Positions 27,970 to 37,259 are shown, numbered from the stretch's first letter. The stretch: DNA of 64,000 nt from Aquirufa ecclesiirivi (GCF_011250515.1 NZ_JAANOP010000001.1:186001-250000), one strand, 5' to 3'. The notes: a model not told the origin generated them from the sequence alone. A program made the numbers and translations.

Positions 27970-30966
27970 ATGCGTAATTTTATATTTATTTTCCTTTGCC
28001 TCAGTATTTTCGCTTGCTCCACCGAGAAAAAGAATCATCCTAAACTTTCCAAGGAGCATCAAAAGGCCCTCGATGATTTTCAACTCATGGACGGCTTTGA
28101 CATAGAATTGGTAGCTGCCGAGCCCCTGGTCGCCGATCCCGTGGCCATGGAAATCGATGAAGATGGCAACTGGTTTGTCTTAGAAATGCCTGGCTATCCA
28201 TTGGATTTAAGCAAAACGGGACAAGTCCGTAAACTGATGGATACCAATGGTGACGGATATCCTGATAAATCCGAAATTTTTGTGGATAGTTTAACCCTAC
28301 CTATGGGAATCATGAAATGGAAAAAAGGAATCATTGTAGCCGATGCTCCCAACATCCTTTATTTTGAAGATACCAATGGCGATAATAAAGCGGATAAGCG
28401 GGAGGTAATATTAACAGGATTTTCATTGTCGAATCCGCAACATAATATGAATTCCCCAAAATTCGGTTTGGATAACTGGATTTATTTAGGCCATTCTGGA
28501 TCCATCAATTCCTTTGCTTATGAATACCTTTTTGGAGATAAAGGAAGTGATATTCGCTACCCTGCTAACTCAAAAGCAAACATCCTACCCAAAAACGGAA
28601 ATGGTCGTAATATTCGATTTAAACCCGATATTTTTGGTCTAGAATCCATGTCTGGTGAAACCCAGTACGGGCACACTTTTGACCCTTGGGGTCACCGATT
28701 TTACACCGATAACGCAGATCACCTTTACCACGAGGTATTGGATGCCCGCTATACTAGTACCAACCCTAACCTGGTCATTCCTGAGGCCATGGAAAAAATT
28801 CCAGATCATGGAGATGCTTGTGAAGTCTATCCTATTTCAGAAAACCCAAACCATCAATTGTTAACAGACGTGGGCGTGGTAACATCCAGCTGTGGGATCA
28901 CTTGGTATGATGGAGGGGCTTTTGGCAAAGATTTTAGTCAAGTGACTTTTGTGGGAGAACCTGTACATAATTTGGTTCATGCCGATATCATTGAATCCAA
29001 AGGATCTACCTTTTCTGGTAAAAGATTACTCGAGAAAAAAGAATTTTTAGCCTCCAAAGACCCCTGGTTTAGACCAGTCAATTTTTACGTTGGTCCAGAC
29101 GGGGCTTTATATGTGATTGACTATTACCGACAATTGATTGAACATCCTGAATGGATGTCGGAGGAGGTTAATAAAAGCGGGGCATTATACAATGGTAAGA
29201 CCAAAGGTCGAATCTATCGTATCACAAAAAAGGGAAGTGCAGGAATGAATTGGATGAATAACACTCATTTGTCGAAAGAGTCTTCAGAAAAGCTCGTTGA
29301 GCTATTACAATCAGACAATGGCTGGTTCAGAAAAACCGCCCAACGTTTATTGTTCCATCGCAAAGATGTGTCAGTCGTACCAGCTTTGCAAGAAACGATT
29401 GCTAAGAAAGAGGCAGAAGCCAGTATTCCAGCCTTATGGTTATTGTCGGATTGGGGCAAATTGACCCCAGAAGACTTAGTCTCAGCTTTAGAAAATAAAA
29501 CAGCAGGAGTGCGTGAAAATGCCCTGAAAATTGCGGATCACCAGGTGACATCGCCCTCTTTTGCATCAAATAATGAATTAAAACAAGCACTTATTCAGGT
29601 AGCTAAAGATGAGGATGCCCGAGTACGTTTTCAATGGCTATGCTCTTCGGCTTTTTTCACATTTCCTGAAGCAGTAGCCTTGCGAAGTAGTATTTTGAAT
29701 CAAGATATTGATGATCATTGGGTGGGTGTAGCTGCTATTGCTGCCTCAAAAAATTCTGAGTTAAATTTATTAAAAGGGGCCATTGCAAATTTTGGAAATA
29801 AGCCCTCTGAAGGAAAGGAAAATTTCTTCGCCTATGTTGCGGCAGCCTTAATGAAAAAGCAGGACATCAGTTTCTTGGCATTGACAAGTGATGCGCAAGT
29901 GAGCAATGATTGGTGGCAAGCGGCGCTATTAAAAGGTTTGGCCAATTATGCCGAATATGCGGAAAAGAAAATTAGCTTGAATGAAAGTCAAAAAAATGCC
30001 TTGGCCAACTCATTTTTAATTTCTCCAAACAAAAACATGCGTCATGCCATCATTGGAGTATTCAAGGCGGTGGGTTTACCAGCAGATAAAACTTTTGCCA
30101 AAGAAGTCTTTGCCAAATTTTCGGCAAGTCAAGATGCCCAATTTCAAGAGGATGCCTTGGCCTTGTTAACCTTACAAAAGGATCCAGCATTCACTAGCAA
30201 ATTAATTTCGTTCATTCGTACTTCTAGCAGTGAATCCATTCGATTGGCCAGTCTCAAAGCTTTACCGAATCAGATTTCAGCGCAGGAAATGGCTCAGATT
30301 AATCAGGTATACCAACAAATGAAAATGCCTTCTCGAAAGGCGTGGATTCGCTATCAAATTGTGAATGAGAAAAACATGATTCCTTTGTTGAAGGAAATTG
30401 CCAATAAAAATATCCCAAAATCCGATTTAGAATGGCCGCAGTTTGTGGAATTAATGAATTCCTATGATGCCAATATCCGGAAATTAGCTCGTGAAGTTCT
30501 GGCCATCAGTGAGGATAGAAAAGCGGTATTACAGAATTATTTGCCTGCCGCTGACATGGCGGGAAATGCCGCGAAAGGTAAAGAAGTTTTCAAGGCAAAC
30601 TGTAGCGTATGTCATCAAATCAAAGGCGTAGCAGGTGTTTCATTTGGGCCTGATTTATCTACCTTAAAAAGTAGAAATGCCCTTTCTATCATTACGGAAA
30701 TTATCAATCCAAATAATTCCATTGCAGACAAATATGGCAATTGGGATTTACAAATGTCGGATGGTTCTAGAATATCAGGAATTATTACTTCGGAAAACGA
30801 CAATTCGCTTAGCCTAAAACAAATGGGCGGTGCGGTTCAGGTCATTGAGAAATACCAAATTAAATCGAGAGTTTCATCCAAAGTTTCTGCCATGCCAAAT
30901 GGCTTAGATGCCAATATTAAATTGCAAGATATGGCGGATTTGGTGGCATTTATCAAAGGGATTTAA
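27970..30966 (+). CDS. PVC-type haem-binding cytochrome c lipoprotein with propeller and HEAT-like domains
   Basis: The start at 27970 is chosen because it opens a lipoprotein signal (MRNFIFIFLCLSIFACS); the frame from 27943 adds nine residues. The 998-residue protein has an N-terminal 'membrane-bound dehydrogenase' beta-propeller ('FELVAAEPLVADPVAME'-like start, 'GPDGALYVIDYYRQLIEHPE'), a long alpha-helical HEAT-repeat-like middle (about 410-850) and a C-terminal cytochrome c domain with CSVCH at 878-882. Such proteins are abundant in Planctomycetes and some Cytophagales and are thought to oxidise sugars or pass electrons from sugar oxidation. It is followed by DUF1080 and SGNH genes, separated by a palindrome. 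Confidence 0.87.
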   Translation: MRNFIFIFLCLSIFACSTEKKNHPKLSKEHQKALDDFQLMDGFDIELVAAEPLVADPVAMEIDEDGNWFVLEMPGYPLDLSKTGQVRKLMDTNGDGYPDKSEIFVDSLTLPMGIMKWKKGIIVADAPNILYFEDTNGDNKADKREVILTGFSLSNPQHNMNSPKFGLDNWIYLGHSGSINSFAYEYLFGDKGSDIRYPANSKANILPKNGNGRNIRFKPDIFGLESMSGETQYGHTFDPWGHRFYTDNADHLYHEVLDARYTSTNPNLVIPEAMEKIPDHGDACEVYPISENPNHQLLTDVGVVTSSCGITWYDGGAFGKDFSQVTFVGEPVHNLVHADIIESKGSTFSGKRLLEKKEFLASKDPWFRPVNFYVGPDGALYVIDYYRQLIEHPEWMSEEVNKSGALYNGKTKGRIYRITKKGSAGMNWMNNTHLSKESSEKLVELLQSDNGWFRKTAQRLLFHRKDVSVVPALQETIAKKEAEASIPALWLLSDWGKLTPEDLVSALENKTAGVRENALKIADHQVTSPSFASNNELKQALIQVAKDEDARVRFQWLCSSAFFTFPEAVALRSSILNQDIDDHWVGVAAIAASKNSELNLLKGAIANFGNKPSEGKENFFAYVAAALMKKQDISFLALTSDAQVSNDWWQAALLKGLANYAEYAEKKISLNESQKNALANSFLISPNKNMRHAIIGVFKAVGLPADKTFAKEVFAKFSASQDAQFQEDALALLTLQKDPAFTSKLISFIRTSSSESIRLASLKALPNQISAQEMAQINQVYQQMKMPSRKAWIRYQIVNEKNMIPLLKEIANKNIPKSDLEWPQFVELMNSYDANIRKLAREVLAISEDRKAVLQNYLPAADMAGNAAKGKEVFKANCSVCHQIKGVAGVSFGPDLSTLKSRNALSIITEIINPNNSIADKYGNWDLQMSDGSRISGIITSENDNSLSLKQMGGAVQVIEKYQIKSRVSSKVSAMPNGLDANIKLQDMADLVAFIKGI

Positions 30967-30980
30967 TGCTTAAATTGGCT

Positions 30981-31013
30981 AGGGTTGCCAGCGTTTGAAA
31001 CGCTGTCAACCCT
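30981..31013. repeat. 33-bp intergenic palindrome, inside-out variant, copy C
   Basis: Arms AGGGTTGCCAGCGTTT and AAACGCTGTCAACCCT surround a single base. The same words found in type I copies are present but in reversed order: GCGTT faces the loop and GGTT is outside. The GCC/GTC mismatch seen in type I copies is kept. It lies 15 bases after the stop of the cytochrome gene and could end its transcript. Confidence 0.88.
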
Positions 31014-31056
31014 GTTACAAAAACAAAATAATCGAATTTTTTATTCAAGAATCTGA

Positions 31057-31064
31057 TATATTTG
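31057..31064 (+). promoter_or_regulatory. candidate -7 promoter element TATATTTG
   Basis: An exact TAnnTTTG match, 31 bases before the start codon at 31096. It suggests that the DUF1080/SGNH pair has its own promoter after the palindrome at 30981-31013. No clear -33 TTTG was found at the expected distance. Confidence 0.45.
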
Positions 31065-31095
31065 GACATTCTCTCAAATTACCTATTTACTGATA

Positions 31096-31899
31096 ATGAT
31101 GTCCAAAATAACCCTTGCTTTCTTTGCCATAATACTGGCTTTCTCGGCCTTTTCTTTTAAGCCCAAAAAAGAAAAATGGGTCTCTCTTTTCAATGGTAAG
31201 GACATCAAAGATTGGACTGTGAAAATTTTCCATCATGAAGTGGGAGATAATTATGGCCAAACCTTTCGGGTAGAAGATGGGATAATTAAAGTTAGGTATG
31301 ACCAATACGACCATTTCAATAATCGCTATGGACACTTGTATTATAAAAAACCATTTTCTTATTATAAACTCCGACTAGAATATCGATTCACGGGTATTTG
31401 GAGAAAAGATGCCCCAGATTATACCTTGAAAAACTCAGGTGTCATGTTCCATTCCCAAGATCCCAAAACCATGCCTAAAGAACAGGACTGGCCTATTTCC
31501 GTAGAAATGCAGTTTCTGGCAGGGCTAGGTGATGGTAAACCCCGACCAACTGGAAATATGTGCTCACCTGGAACCGATGTGTTCTATAACGGACGAATTG
31601 ACCCACGGCATTGCATCAACTCTAGCTCCAAAACCTACGAAGGAGATCAATGGGTAAAAGCGGAATTAGTTGTTTTAGGGGATTCTTTAGTTAGTCACTA
31701 CATCAATGGCGAAAAGGTATTGGAATATGCTCAACCGCAGATTGGCGGAGGCGTGGCCAATGGCTATAATCCTGCCATAAAAATTGATGGAAAATTATTA
31801 AAAGAAGGATTTATCGCGCTTCAAAGTGAAGGTCAAGAAATCGATTTTAGAAATATCGAAATTCAGGTTTTACCCGTTCCAAAATCTAGGAAAAAATGA
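31096..31899 (+). CDS. DUF1080 (3-keto-disaccharide hydrolase-like) secreted protein
   Basis: A 267-residue protein with a signal (MMSKITLAFFAIILAFSAFS). 'WVSLFNGKDIKDWTVKI', 'KNSGVMFHSQDP' and 'GFIALQSEGQEIDFRNIEIQ' define the concanavalin-A-like jelly roll of DUF1080. Some family members hydrolyse 3-keto-glycosides made by periplasmic sugar dehydrogenases. This fits the large cytochrome protein just upstream, though the pairing is an inference. The next gene starts within its stop (ATGA at 31896-31899), so the two are translationally coupled. Met2 is an alternative start. Confidence 0.87.
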   Translation: MMSKITLAFFAIILAFSAFSFKPKKEKWVSLFNGKDIKDWTVKIFHHEVGDNYGQTFRVEDGIIKVRYDQYDHFNNRYGHLYYKKPFSYYKLRLEYRFTGIWRKDAPDYTLKNSGVMFHSQDPKTMPKEQDWPISVEMQFLAGLGDGKPRPTGNMCSPGTDVFYNGRIDPRHCINSSSKTYEGDQWVKAELVVLGDSLVSHYINGEKVLEYAQPQIGGGVANGYNPAIKIDGKLLKEGFIALQSEGQEIDFRNIEIQVLPVPKSRKK

Positions 31900-32825
31900 A
31901 GCTGAAAAAGACGCATGGGCTACTCGTTTGTTTCATTTTCATCTGTTGCCTAACACAGGCTCAAACACCTTTATTTGATACCTCCGTCAAACGAGTTCTT
32001 TTTCTAGGAAACAGCATTACCTATGCTGCTGGATACGTACAAGCTATTGAAGCTTACCATAAAGCCCATTTTCCTCAACAAAAAATTGAATTCATCAATG
32101 CGGGTTTACCCAGTGAAACGGTCTCAGGTTTATCGGAAGAAGGCCATGCCGATGGACGTTTTCCAAGACCCGACCTCCATGAACGACTAGACCGTGTGCT
32201 TCTTCAAACCCAACCCGATATTGTGTTTGCTTCCTATGGTATGAATGATGGCATTTACCTTCCTCTTGACTCGCTTAGATTTCAAAAATTCAAAGATGGC
32301 ATCCTTTGGTTGCACGAACAAATTGAGGCTCGAGGTTCCAAAATCATTCACCTAACACCTGCCCCTTTTGATGAGATTAAAGGTAAAAAGCCAGGCTACG
32401 CCCAAGTCTTGGATCGCTATTCGGAATGGATACTCCAACAAAAATCTTGGGAGGTGATTGATGTGCATTTCCCTATGCAGGATTTTCAAACTACTCAGCA
32501 AAAAACAGATACTAATTTTGCCTTAGCCAAAGATGGGGTACATCCTGGGGATTGGGGGCATTGGATTATGGCTCAACAAATTTTACGCTATTTAGGTCAA
32601 AAAAACATACTCCAGTTTTCATCCATTACGGATGCTTTATCACCCATCAAAGACCCCAATGCCTTTTATCAATTGGTCGTCAAACGGCATAATCTGATGA
32701 AAGATGCATGGCTCAGCTCCACAGGACATCTTCGTCCAGAAATGAAAAAAGGACTTCCTTTGATGGAAGCCCTAGCTTTATCTTTAGAAATAGACAAACA
32801 AATAGAAACTTTGCTTGCTCCTTAG
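31896..32825 (+). CDS. SGNH/GDSL hydrolase (carbohydrate-esterase-like)
   Basis: A 309-residue exported protein (signal about 1-22). The SGNH blocks are visible: FLGNSITYAAG (nucleophile Ser40, Asn in place of Asp of GDS), 'NAGLPSETVSG' (block II Gly), SYGMNDG (block III Asn) and DGVHPGDWGH (block V Asp/His). The family de-esterifies sugars or lipids. It overlaps the DUF1080 gene by four bases, so both proteins probably handle the same glycoside. The C-terminal 80 residues ('ITDALSPIKDPNAFYQLVVK') form an extra helical part common in PUL-associated members. Its stop interlocks with the phosphoesterase stop (TTAG at 32822-32825). Confidence 0.85.
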   Translation: MKLKKTHGLLVCFIFICCLTQAQTPLFDTSVKRVLFLGNSITYAAGYVQAIEAYHKAHFPQQKIEFINAGLPSETVSGLSEEGHADGRFPRPDLHERLDRVLLQTQPDIVFASYGMNDGIYLPLDSLRFQKFKDGILWLHEQIEARGSKIIHLTPAPFDEIKGKKPGYAQVLDRYSEWILQQKSWEVIDVHFPMQDFQTTQQKTDTNFALAKDGVHPGDWGHWIMAQQILRYLGQKNILQFSSITDALSPIKDPNAFYQLVVKRHNLMKDAWLSSTGHLRPEMKKGLPLMEALALSLEIDKQIETLLAP

Positions 32826-33742
32826 TCGACCATCAATTGCTCAAACAAAAACAATTGGGAGGATTTAGGGTCCACTTTTACTCTTACAGCTTCCATATCT
32901 GCCTCACCAAAAACCTGCAAACGCGTAAAATTCAAAATTGTTGATTTCTTATCGGGCATCAATAATGGCTTTTCAATCAGCAAACGATGGGAATCTCCAT
33001 TAATCCATAAAACAGGTTTTCCATAAGCCCTGGTTAAAGTCGTCAACTTTTCCACGATTTGGGTAAAACCTGAGGGAACCATACCGTGGTAAAACATATC
33101 TGCTTGAGTGAAAAAAACCAAGCCCATTTTTGAATTCGCCTTCGCAAAAACCTCTTCCAACCACGCTTCATTGGCTTTTTCACGCTCATTAAATTCCGTG
33201 TTATCGGCATTGGCTCCTTTCAAATTATTGTTGGACCCTACTAAATGTATCGTAGCAAACTGTATCCCTCCGTATTCCCAAGTATTGTTTTCCACATAAT
33301 TAGTAAATGCTGGATTTTCCGATTGAGAAACTAATTTTATTTTCTTCTTCCCAAAGCTCTCTTTCTTAGCAAAAAATACTTTTCTCAGCTCCTTCAAACG
33401 CTCATTTGGATCATATTCCCCTGCTGCCTTACGGTTACAATCCGTCCATTCATTATCACCCGGCGTATAAACCAAAGGCTGATCAAATGTCTCAAAATAT
33501 TGATGGATTTTATAAAAGTACTCGGTCGAACAAGGGGTCGAACCTGACTTTATATCCCCAACATGGACACTAAAAACCGGCTTTTCTTGATTAATTTTTT
33601 TAATCACACCTTCAAATCGACCATAATCTTCTGGCAATTTATAAGGCATATCCCCAAAGGCGATAAAATCAAATTTTTTGTTTTGAGCAATACTGCTGAA
33701 ACCCAGTAAAAGGCTAAAAAGCAAGGTTAATACATATTTCAT
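32822..33742 (-). CDS. secreted metallophosphoesterase (calcineurin-like fold)
   Basis: A 306-residue protein with a signal (MKYVLTLLFSLLLGFSSIAQ). The metal-binding blocks FIAFGDMPY, VHVGDIKSG and TPGDNEW are present; the later 'WINGDSHRL' takes the place of the usual GH(T)H block. It may therefore be a diverged phosphatase or phosphodiesterase. Ten bases separate its stop region from nothing obvious upstream other than the sterol-desaturase gene on the same strand (33752), so the two form a unit with the desaturase first. Substrate unknown. Confidence 0.78.
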   Translation of the reverse strand: MKYVLTLLFSLLLGFSSIAQNKKFDFIAFGDMPYKLPEDYGRFEGVIKKINQEKPVFSVHVGDIKSGSTPCSTEYFYKIHQYFETFDQPLVYTPGDNEWTDCNRKAAGEYDPNERLKELRKVFFAKKESFGKKKIKLVSQSENPAFTNYVENNTWEYGGIQFATIHLVGSNNNLKGANADNTEFNEREKANEAWLEEVFAKANSKMGLVFFTQADMFYHGMVPSGFTQIVEKLTTLTRAYGKPVLWINGDSHRLLIEKPLLMPDKKSTILNFTRLQVFGEADMEAVRVKVDPKSSQLFLFEQLMVD

Positions 33743-33751
33743 AAGAAAGGT

Positions 33752-34507
33752 TTATTGTTTCTGTTTTACTTTTTCAAAAGCCGTATCATAATCTTCCCTC
33801 AATGTTCCCATCACACGGTCCCAAAATAGAAGATACAAGCCATAATTTCCTTTGAAATATTTATGGTGCTGATTATGACTTACTGAAGTATTAATCCATT
33901 TACCAATCCAAGATTTCGAAAATCCGGATGGATACAATTCCCAACCCAAATGTCCGTAGGCATTGTAAATGATGGAAAAAAAGAAAAACAAATAAATATG
34001 GCTTTGGTGCACGGGAATCGTAAAGACAAATAGAACAAAAACGCCCGTTTCTACGATGGACTCCAAGGGATGAAAAGCATAGGCGGCCCATGGAGAGGGA
34101 TTGGTCGACAAATGATGAACTTTATGCACCCATTTAAAAATACTAGGGTGATGCATGATTCGATGAGCCCAATAGAAATAGGTATCGTGCATCAAAAACA
34201 TCAGTAAATAAGCAAACCAATAATAAGCCCAGCCCATACCATCCATCTGGTCATATAAGGTAGTATATGGCCGAACAGCGGGGTTTTGTACAATGAAAAT
34301 AGGTACTGCAGCAAAAAGGATGATAGTCCCTAAAGAATAACCAATTTCACGGAGGTAATCATTCAATTTGGGATAAGCTGTTTGTATTTTTTTACTGGCA
34401 AATCCCTTTTTGAAAAGGACATAGAAAATCAAGAAATATGCTCCTGCTACTAAATAATATCGACTACCAATACTAAAAGCTATTTGAAGGAATTTTTCTA
34501 TGGTCAT
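33752..34507 (-). CDS. sterol desaturase / fatty acid hydroxylase superfamily protein
   Basis: A 251-residue membrane protein with the di-iron histidine motifs HDTYFYWAHRIMHH, KVHHLSTNPSPWAAYAFHP and SVSHNQHHKYFKGNYG, and helices near 13-31, 55-72, 93-108 and 155-180. It belongs to the branch with HxxHH spacing like plant and fungal sterol C5-desaturases and bacterial lipid hydroxylases. The substrate is not evident. It precedes the phosphoesterase gene by nine bases and is divergent from the VWA gene at 34656. Confidence 0.88.
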   Translation of the reverse strand: MTIEKFLQIAFSIGSRYYLVAGAYFLIFYVLFKKGFASKKIQTAYPKLNDYLREIGYSLGTIILFAAVPIFIVQNPAVRPYTTLYDQMDGMGWAYYWFAYLLMFLMHDTYFYWAHRIMHHPSIFKWVHKVHHLSTNPSPWAAYAFHPLESIVETGVFVLFVFTIPVHQSHIYLFFFFSIIYNAYGHLGWELYPSGFSKSWIGKWINTSVSHNQHHKYFKGNYGLYLLFWDRVMGTLREDYDTAFEKVKQKQ

Positions 34508-34655
34508 CTGTTAAAATTTGACGGGTAAAAATATAGAATTCATGTGGCTTTAAAAACTTTGATGGAGTGAATTCAAACTCATTCATCTAATTTTAAAATT
34601 TATGAAACAGAAAAGCCTAGATTAGCGTTACTATTGAGCTTCCTTACCCCATCAC

Positions 34656-35774
34656 ATGAGTCAAGAAAATAAAAGAGCCTTCTATTTTAAACTCTATGAG
34701 CCTGAAAATCAGAGCCCTTTCGATAAGCTTTTTGCCATTTTTAAAGAATTGATTGTTCATACTTCTGGGGATTTGGATGAGGCTCTCGACTGGCTACGGG
34801 AATTAGACAAGGAATATCAACTGACGGATGAGGCTTATACCATCGACGATTTTATTGAAGACCTGAAAAAAAGAGGTTATATCCGCGATGAAACCAAAGA
34901 AGACGGAAGTCCGGGTTTAGGCATTACGGCAAAAACAGAAAGAGCCATCCGCCAACAAGCCTTGGATACCATTTTTGGCGACCTGAAACGCAGTGGTTCT
35001 GGGAATCATAAAAGCAAACATCCGGGAAGTGGCGACGAACATACGGGCGAGTTTCGGGAGTATCGATTTGGGGATAGTTTAGAAAAAATATCGTTGACAG
35101 AAAGTTTGAGAAATGCCCAAATCAACCACGGCATGGACCAATTCCAACTAAGTGAAGAGGACTTAGTGGTCGAGGAATCGCTGCATAAATCTCAAATGAG
35201 TACGGTACTCATGATCGACATTAGCCATAGCATGATTTTGTATGGAGAAGACCGCATTACCCCTGCCAAAAAAGTAGCCATGGCGTTGGCCGAGCTTATC
35301 ACCACACGCTATCCCAAAGACACCTTGGATATTTTGGTTTTTGGCAATGATGCCTGGAGTATTTCCATCAAAGATTTACCTTATCTCAAAGTGGGGCCTT
35401 ACCATACCAATACGGTGGCGGGTCTACAGTTGGCCATGGATATTTTGAGAAGAAAAAGAAATACCAACAAACAGATCTTTATGATTACGGACGGTAAGCC
35501 TAGCTGTGTCAAATTGCCCAACGGTGAATATTACATGAATAGCAATGGCCTCGATGAATACATTGTGGATAAATGCTATACCCAGGCTCAACAAGCCCGA
35601 AAATTACATATTCCCATCACCACCTTCATGATTGCGCGAGATCAATACCTGCAACGCTTTGTGAATGAATTTACTCAAGCCAATCAAGGAAAAGCATTTT
35701 ATACCGGATTGAAAGGTTTGGGAGAAATGATCTTTGAAGACTACGAAACGAATCGAAAAAAACGCATTAAATAA
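34656..35774 (+). CDS. von Willebrand factor A domain protein, partner of AAA+ ATPase
   Basis: A 372-residue cytosolic protein. The N-terminal half (about 1-150) is charged and helical with a Gly/Ser/His-rich stretch. The C-terminal VWA domain carries the MIDAS motif DISHS (Asp188, Ser190, Ser192) and 'FMITDGKPSC'. It is six bases upstream of the AAA+ gene, so the two form a MoxR/VWA-type pair like BchI/BchD, RavA/ViaA or NorQ/NorD, which remodel or metallate target proteins. No target gene lies in the pair itself. The Ca/Mg-dependent site looks intact. Confidence 0.84.
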   Translation: MSQENKRAFYFKLYEPENQSPFDKLFAIFKELIVHTSGDLDEALDWLRELDKEYQLTDEAYTIDDFIEDLKKRGYIRDETKEDGSPGLGITAKTERAIRQQALDTIFGDLKRSGSGNHKSKHPGSGDEHTGEFREYRFGDSLEKISLTESLRNAQINHGMDQFQLSEEDLVVEESLHKSQMSTVLMIDISHSMILYGEDRITPAKKVAMALAELITTRYPKDTLDILVFGNDAWSISIKDLPYLKVGPYHTNTVAGLQLAMDILRRKRNTNKQIFMITDGKPSCVKLPNGEYYMNSNGLDEYIVDKCYTQAQQARKLHIPITTFMIARDQYLQRFVNEFTQANQGKAFYTGLKGLGEMIFEDYETNRKKRIK

Positions 35775-35780
35775 AGCCAC

Positions 35781-37223
35781 ATGTCAATGAACACAATTGC
35801 CACTTTAGGAGAACTAAAAAAATCAGGATATACCAGCAGAGGCATCAAGGACGAATTAAGACAAAATTTGATCGCTAAAATCAAAGCGGGACAAACGCCA
35901 TTTGAAGGGGTGCATGGTTTTGAACATACCGTTATTCCTGAACTAGAAAGAGCTATTTTATCGCGACACAACATCAACCTGCTAGGACTACGCGGACAGG
36001 CAAAAACACGCTTAGCCCGTTTGATGGTCAGTCTTTTGGATGAGTATATTCCCTTTGTCAGTGGTTCAGAAATCAATGATGACCCTTTTCAGCCCATCTC
36101 ACGCTTTGCCAAAGATTTGATCGCCGAAAATGGCGATGCTACGCCTATTTCTTGGTTGCACCGCGATGAACGTTTCTTCGAAAAACTAGCTACGCCTGAT
36201 GTGACCGTGGCCGACTTGATCGGGGATGTGGACCCCATCAAAGCAGCTAATTTGAAGTTGTCTTATGCCGATGACCGAGTGATACATTTTGGAATGATTC
36301 CTCGTGCCAATCGCTGTATTTTCGTCATCAATGAATTGCCCGATTTACAGGCTCGTATTCAAGTGGCCTTGTTCAATATTTTACAAGAAGGGGATATTCA
36401 AATCCGAGGCTTCAAATTGCGCATGCCTTTGGATTTGCAATTCATTTTCACGGCTAATCCAGAAGATTATACCAATCGGGGAAGTATCGTGACCCCATTA
36501 AAAGACCGTATTGGATCTCAAATCTTAACGCATTATCCAGAAAGTATTGAAATCGCCAAAACGATTACGGCCCAGGAAGCTAAGTTAGAAAAAGAGCAAA
36601 AAGACCGCGTCTATGTTCCTGAATTGGCCATGGATATTTTGGAGCAAATCAGTTTTGTGGCTAGAGATAGTGAGTTTGTAGATGCCAAAAGTGGCGTTAG
36701 TGCGCGTATGAGCATTACGGCCTTAGAAAACCTCATGAGTGCTGCTGAAAGACGTTCATTGCGCGCTGGGGATGACCATACCTCCTTGCGCTTATCGGAT
36801 TTTATGGGAATCGTTCCTTCCATCACAGGAAAAGTGGAGTTGGTTTATGAAGGCGAACAAGAGGGAGCGGCAGAAGTAGCTCAACAATTGATTAGTCAGG
36901 CGGTACACCATTTTTTCCCGAACTATTTCCCTAAGATAGAGAAGCTTCACAAGAAAGATTTGGTCAGTCCTTACGACCCGCTTTTGGAATACATCTTTAC
37001 CGAAGGCGGCGTGGTGATTACGGATGATTGCTCGGATGCAGAATACCAAAGCAGCTTAGACTCCATTAAACCTTTGGATGATTTACTAAAGAAATACATT
37101 CCAAAAATCAAGAAAGAAGACCGTTATTTCATGAAAGAATTAGTCCTATGGGGCTTAGCTGAATACCGTAAATTAAGCAAAGAAAGAATCACGGAAGGGT
37201 ATCAGTTTAAGGATCTGCTTTAA
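35781..37223 (+). CDS. AAA+ ATPase of the magnesium-chelatase/MoxR type
   Basis: A 480-residue ATPase. The Walker A region reads GLRGQAKTR, Walker B reads IFVINELPDL (Asn in place of Asp, which I recall as usual in this subfamily), and 'SANPEDYTNRG'-type sensor 1 is TANPEDYTNRG followed by PLKDRIG. The chain goes on with a helical lid and C-terminal extension. It resembles the magnesium chelatase subunit I family without being part of a chlorophyll pathway. Together with the VWA protein it probably forms a two-component chaperone. The target is unknown. Translation from 35781 (MSMNTIATL) or from Met3. Confidence 0.86.
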   Translation: MSMNTIATLGELKKSGYTSRGIKDELRQNLIAKIKAGQTPFEGVHGFEHTVIPELERAILSRHNINLLGLRGQAKTRLARLMVSLLDEYIPFVSGSEINDDPFQPISRFAKDLIAENGDATPISWLHRDERFFEKLATPDVTVADLIGDVDPIKAANLKLSYADDRVIHFGMIPRANRCIFVINELPDLQARIQVALFNILQEGDIQIRGFKLRMPLDLQFIFTANPEDYTNRGSIVTPLKDRIGSQILTHYPESIEIAKTITAQEAKLEKEQKDRVYVPELAMDILEQISFVARDSEFVDAKSGVSARMSITALENLMSAAERRSLRAGDDHTSLRLSDFMGIVPSITGKVELVYEGEQEGAAEVAQQLISQAVHHFFPNYFPKIEKLHKKDLVSPYDPLLEYIFTEGGVVITDDCSDAEYQSSLDSIKPLDDLLKKYIPKIKKEDRYFMKELVLWGLAEYRKLSKERITEGYQFKDLL

Positions 37224-37233
37224 TTGAATGGAA

Positions 37234-37259
37234 AATGTAGAATGTAGAATGTAGAATGA
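37234..37259 (+). repeat. heptamer tandem repeat (AATGTAG)
   Basis: Three and a half copies of the 7-base unit AATGTAG. A second short array is at 37493-37513, and the reverse complement (unit CTACATT) at 37805-37837, just before the stop of the FAD-oxidoreductase gene. Confidence 0.8.
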
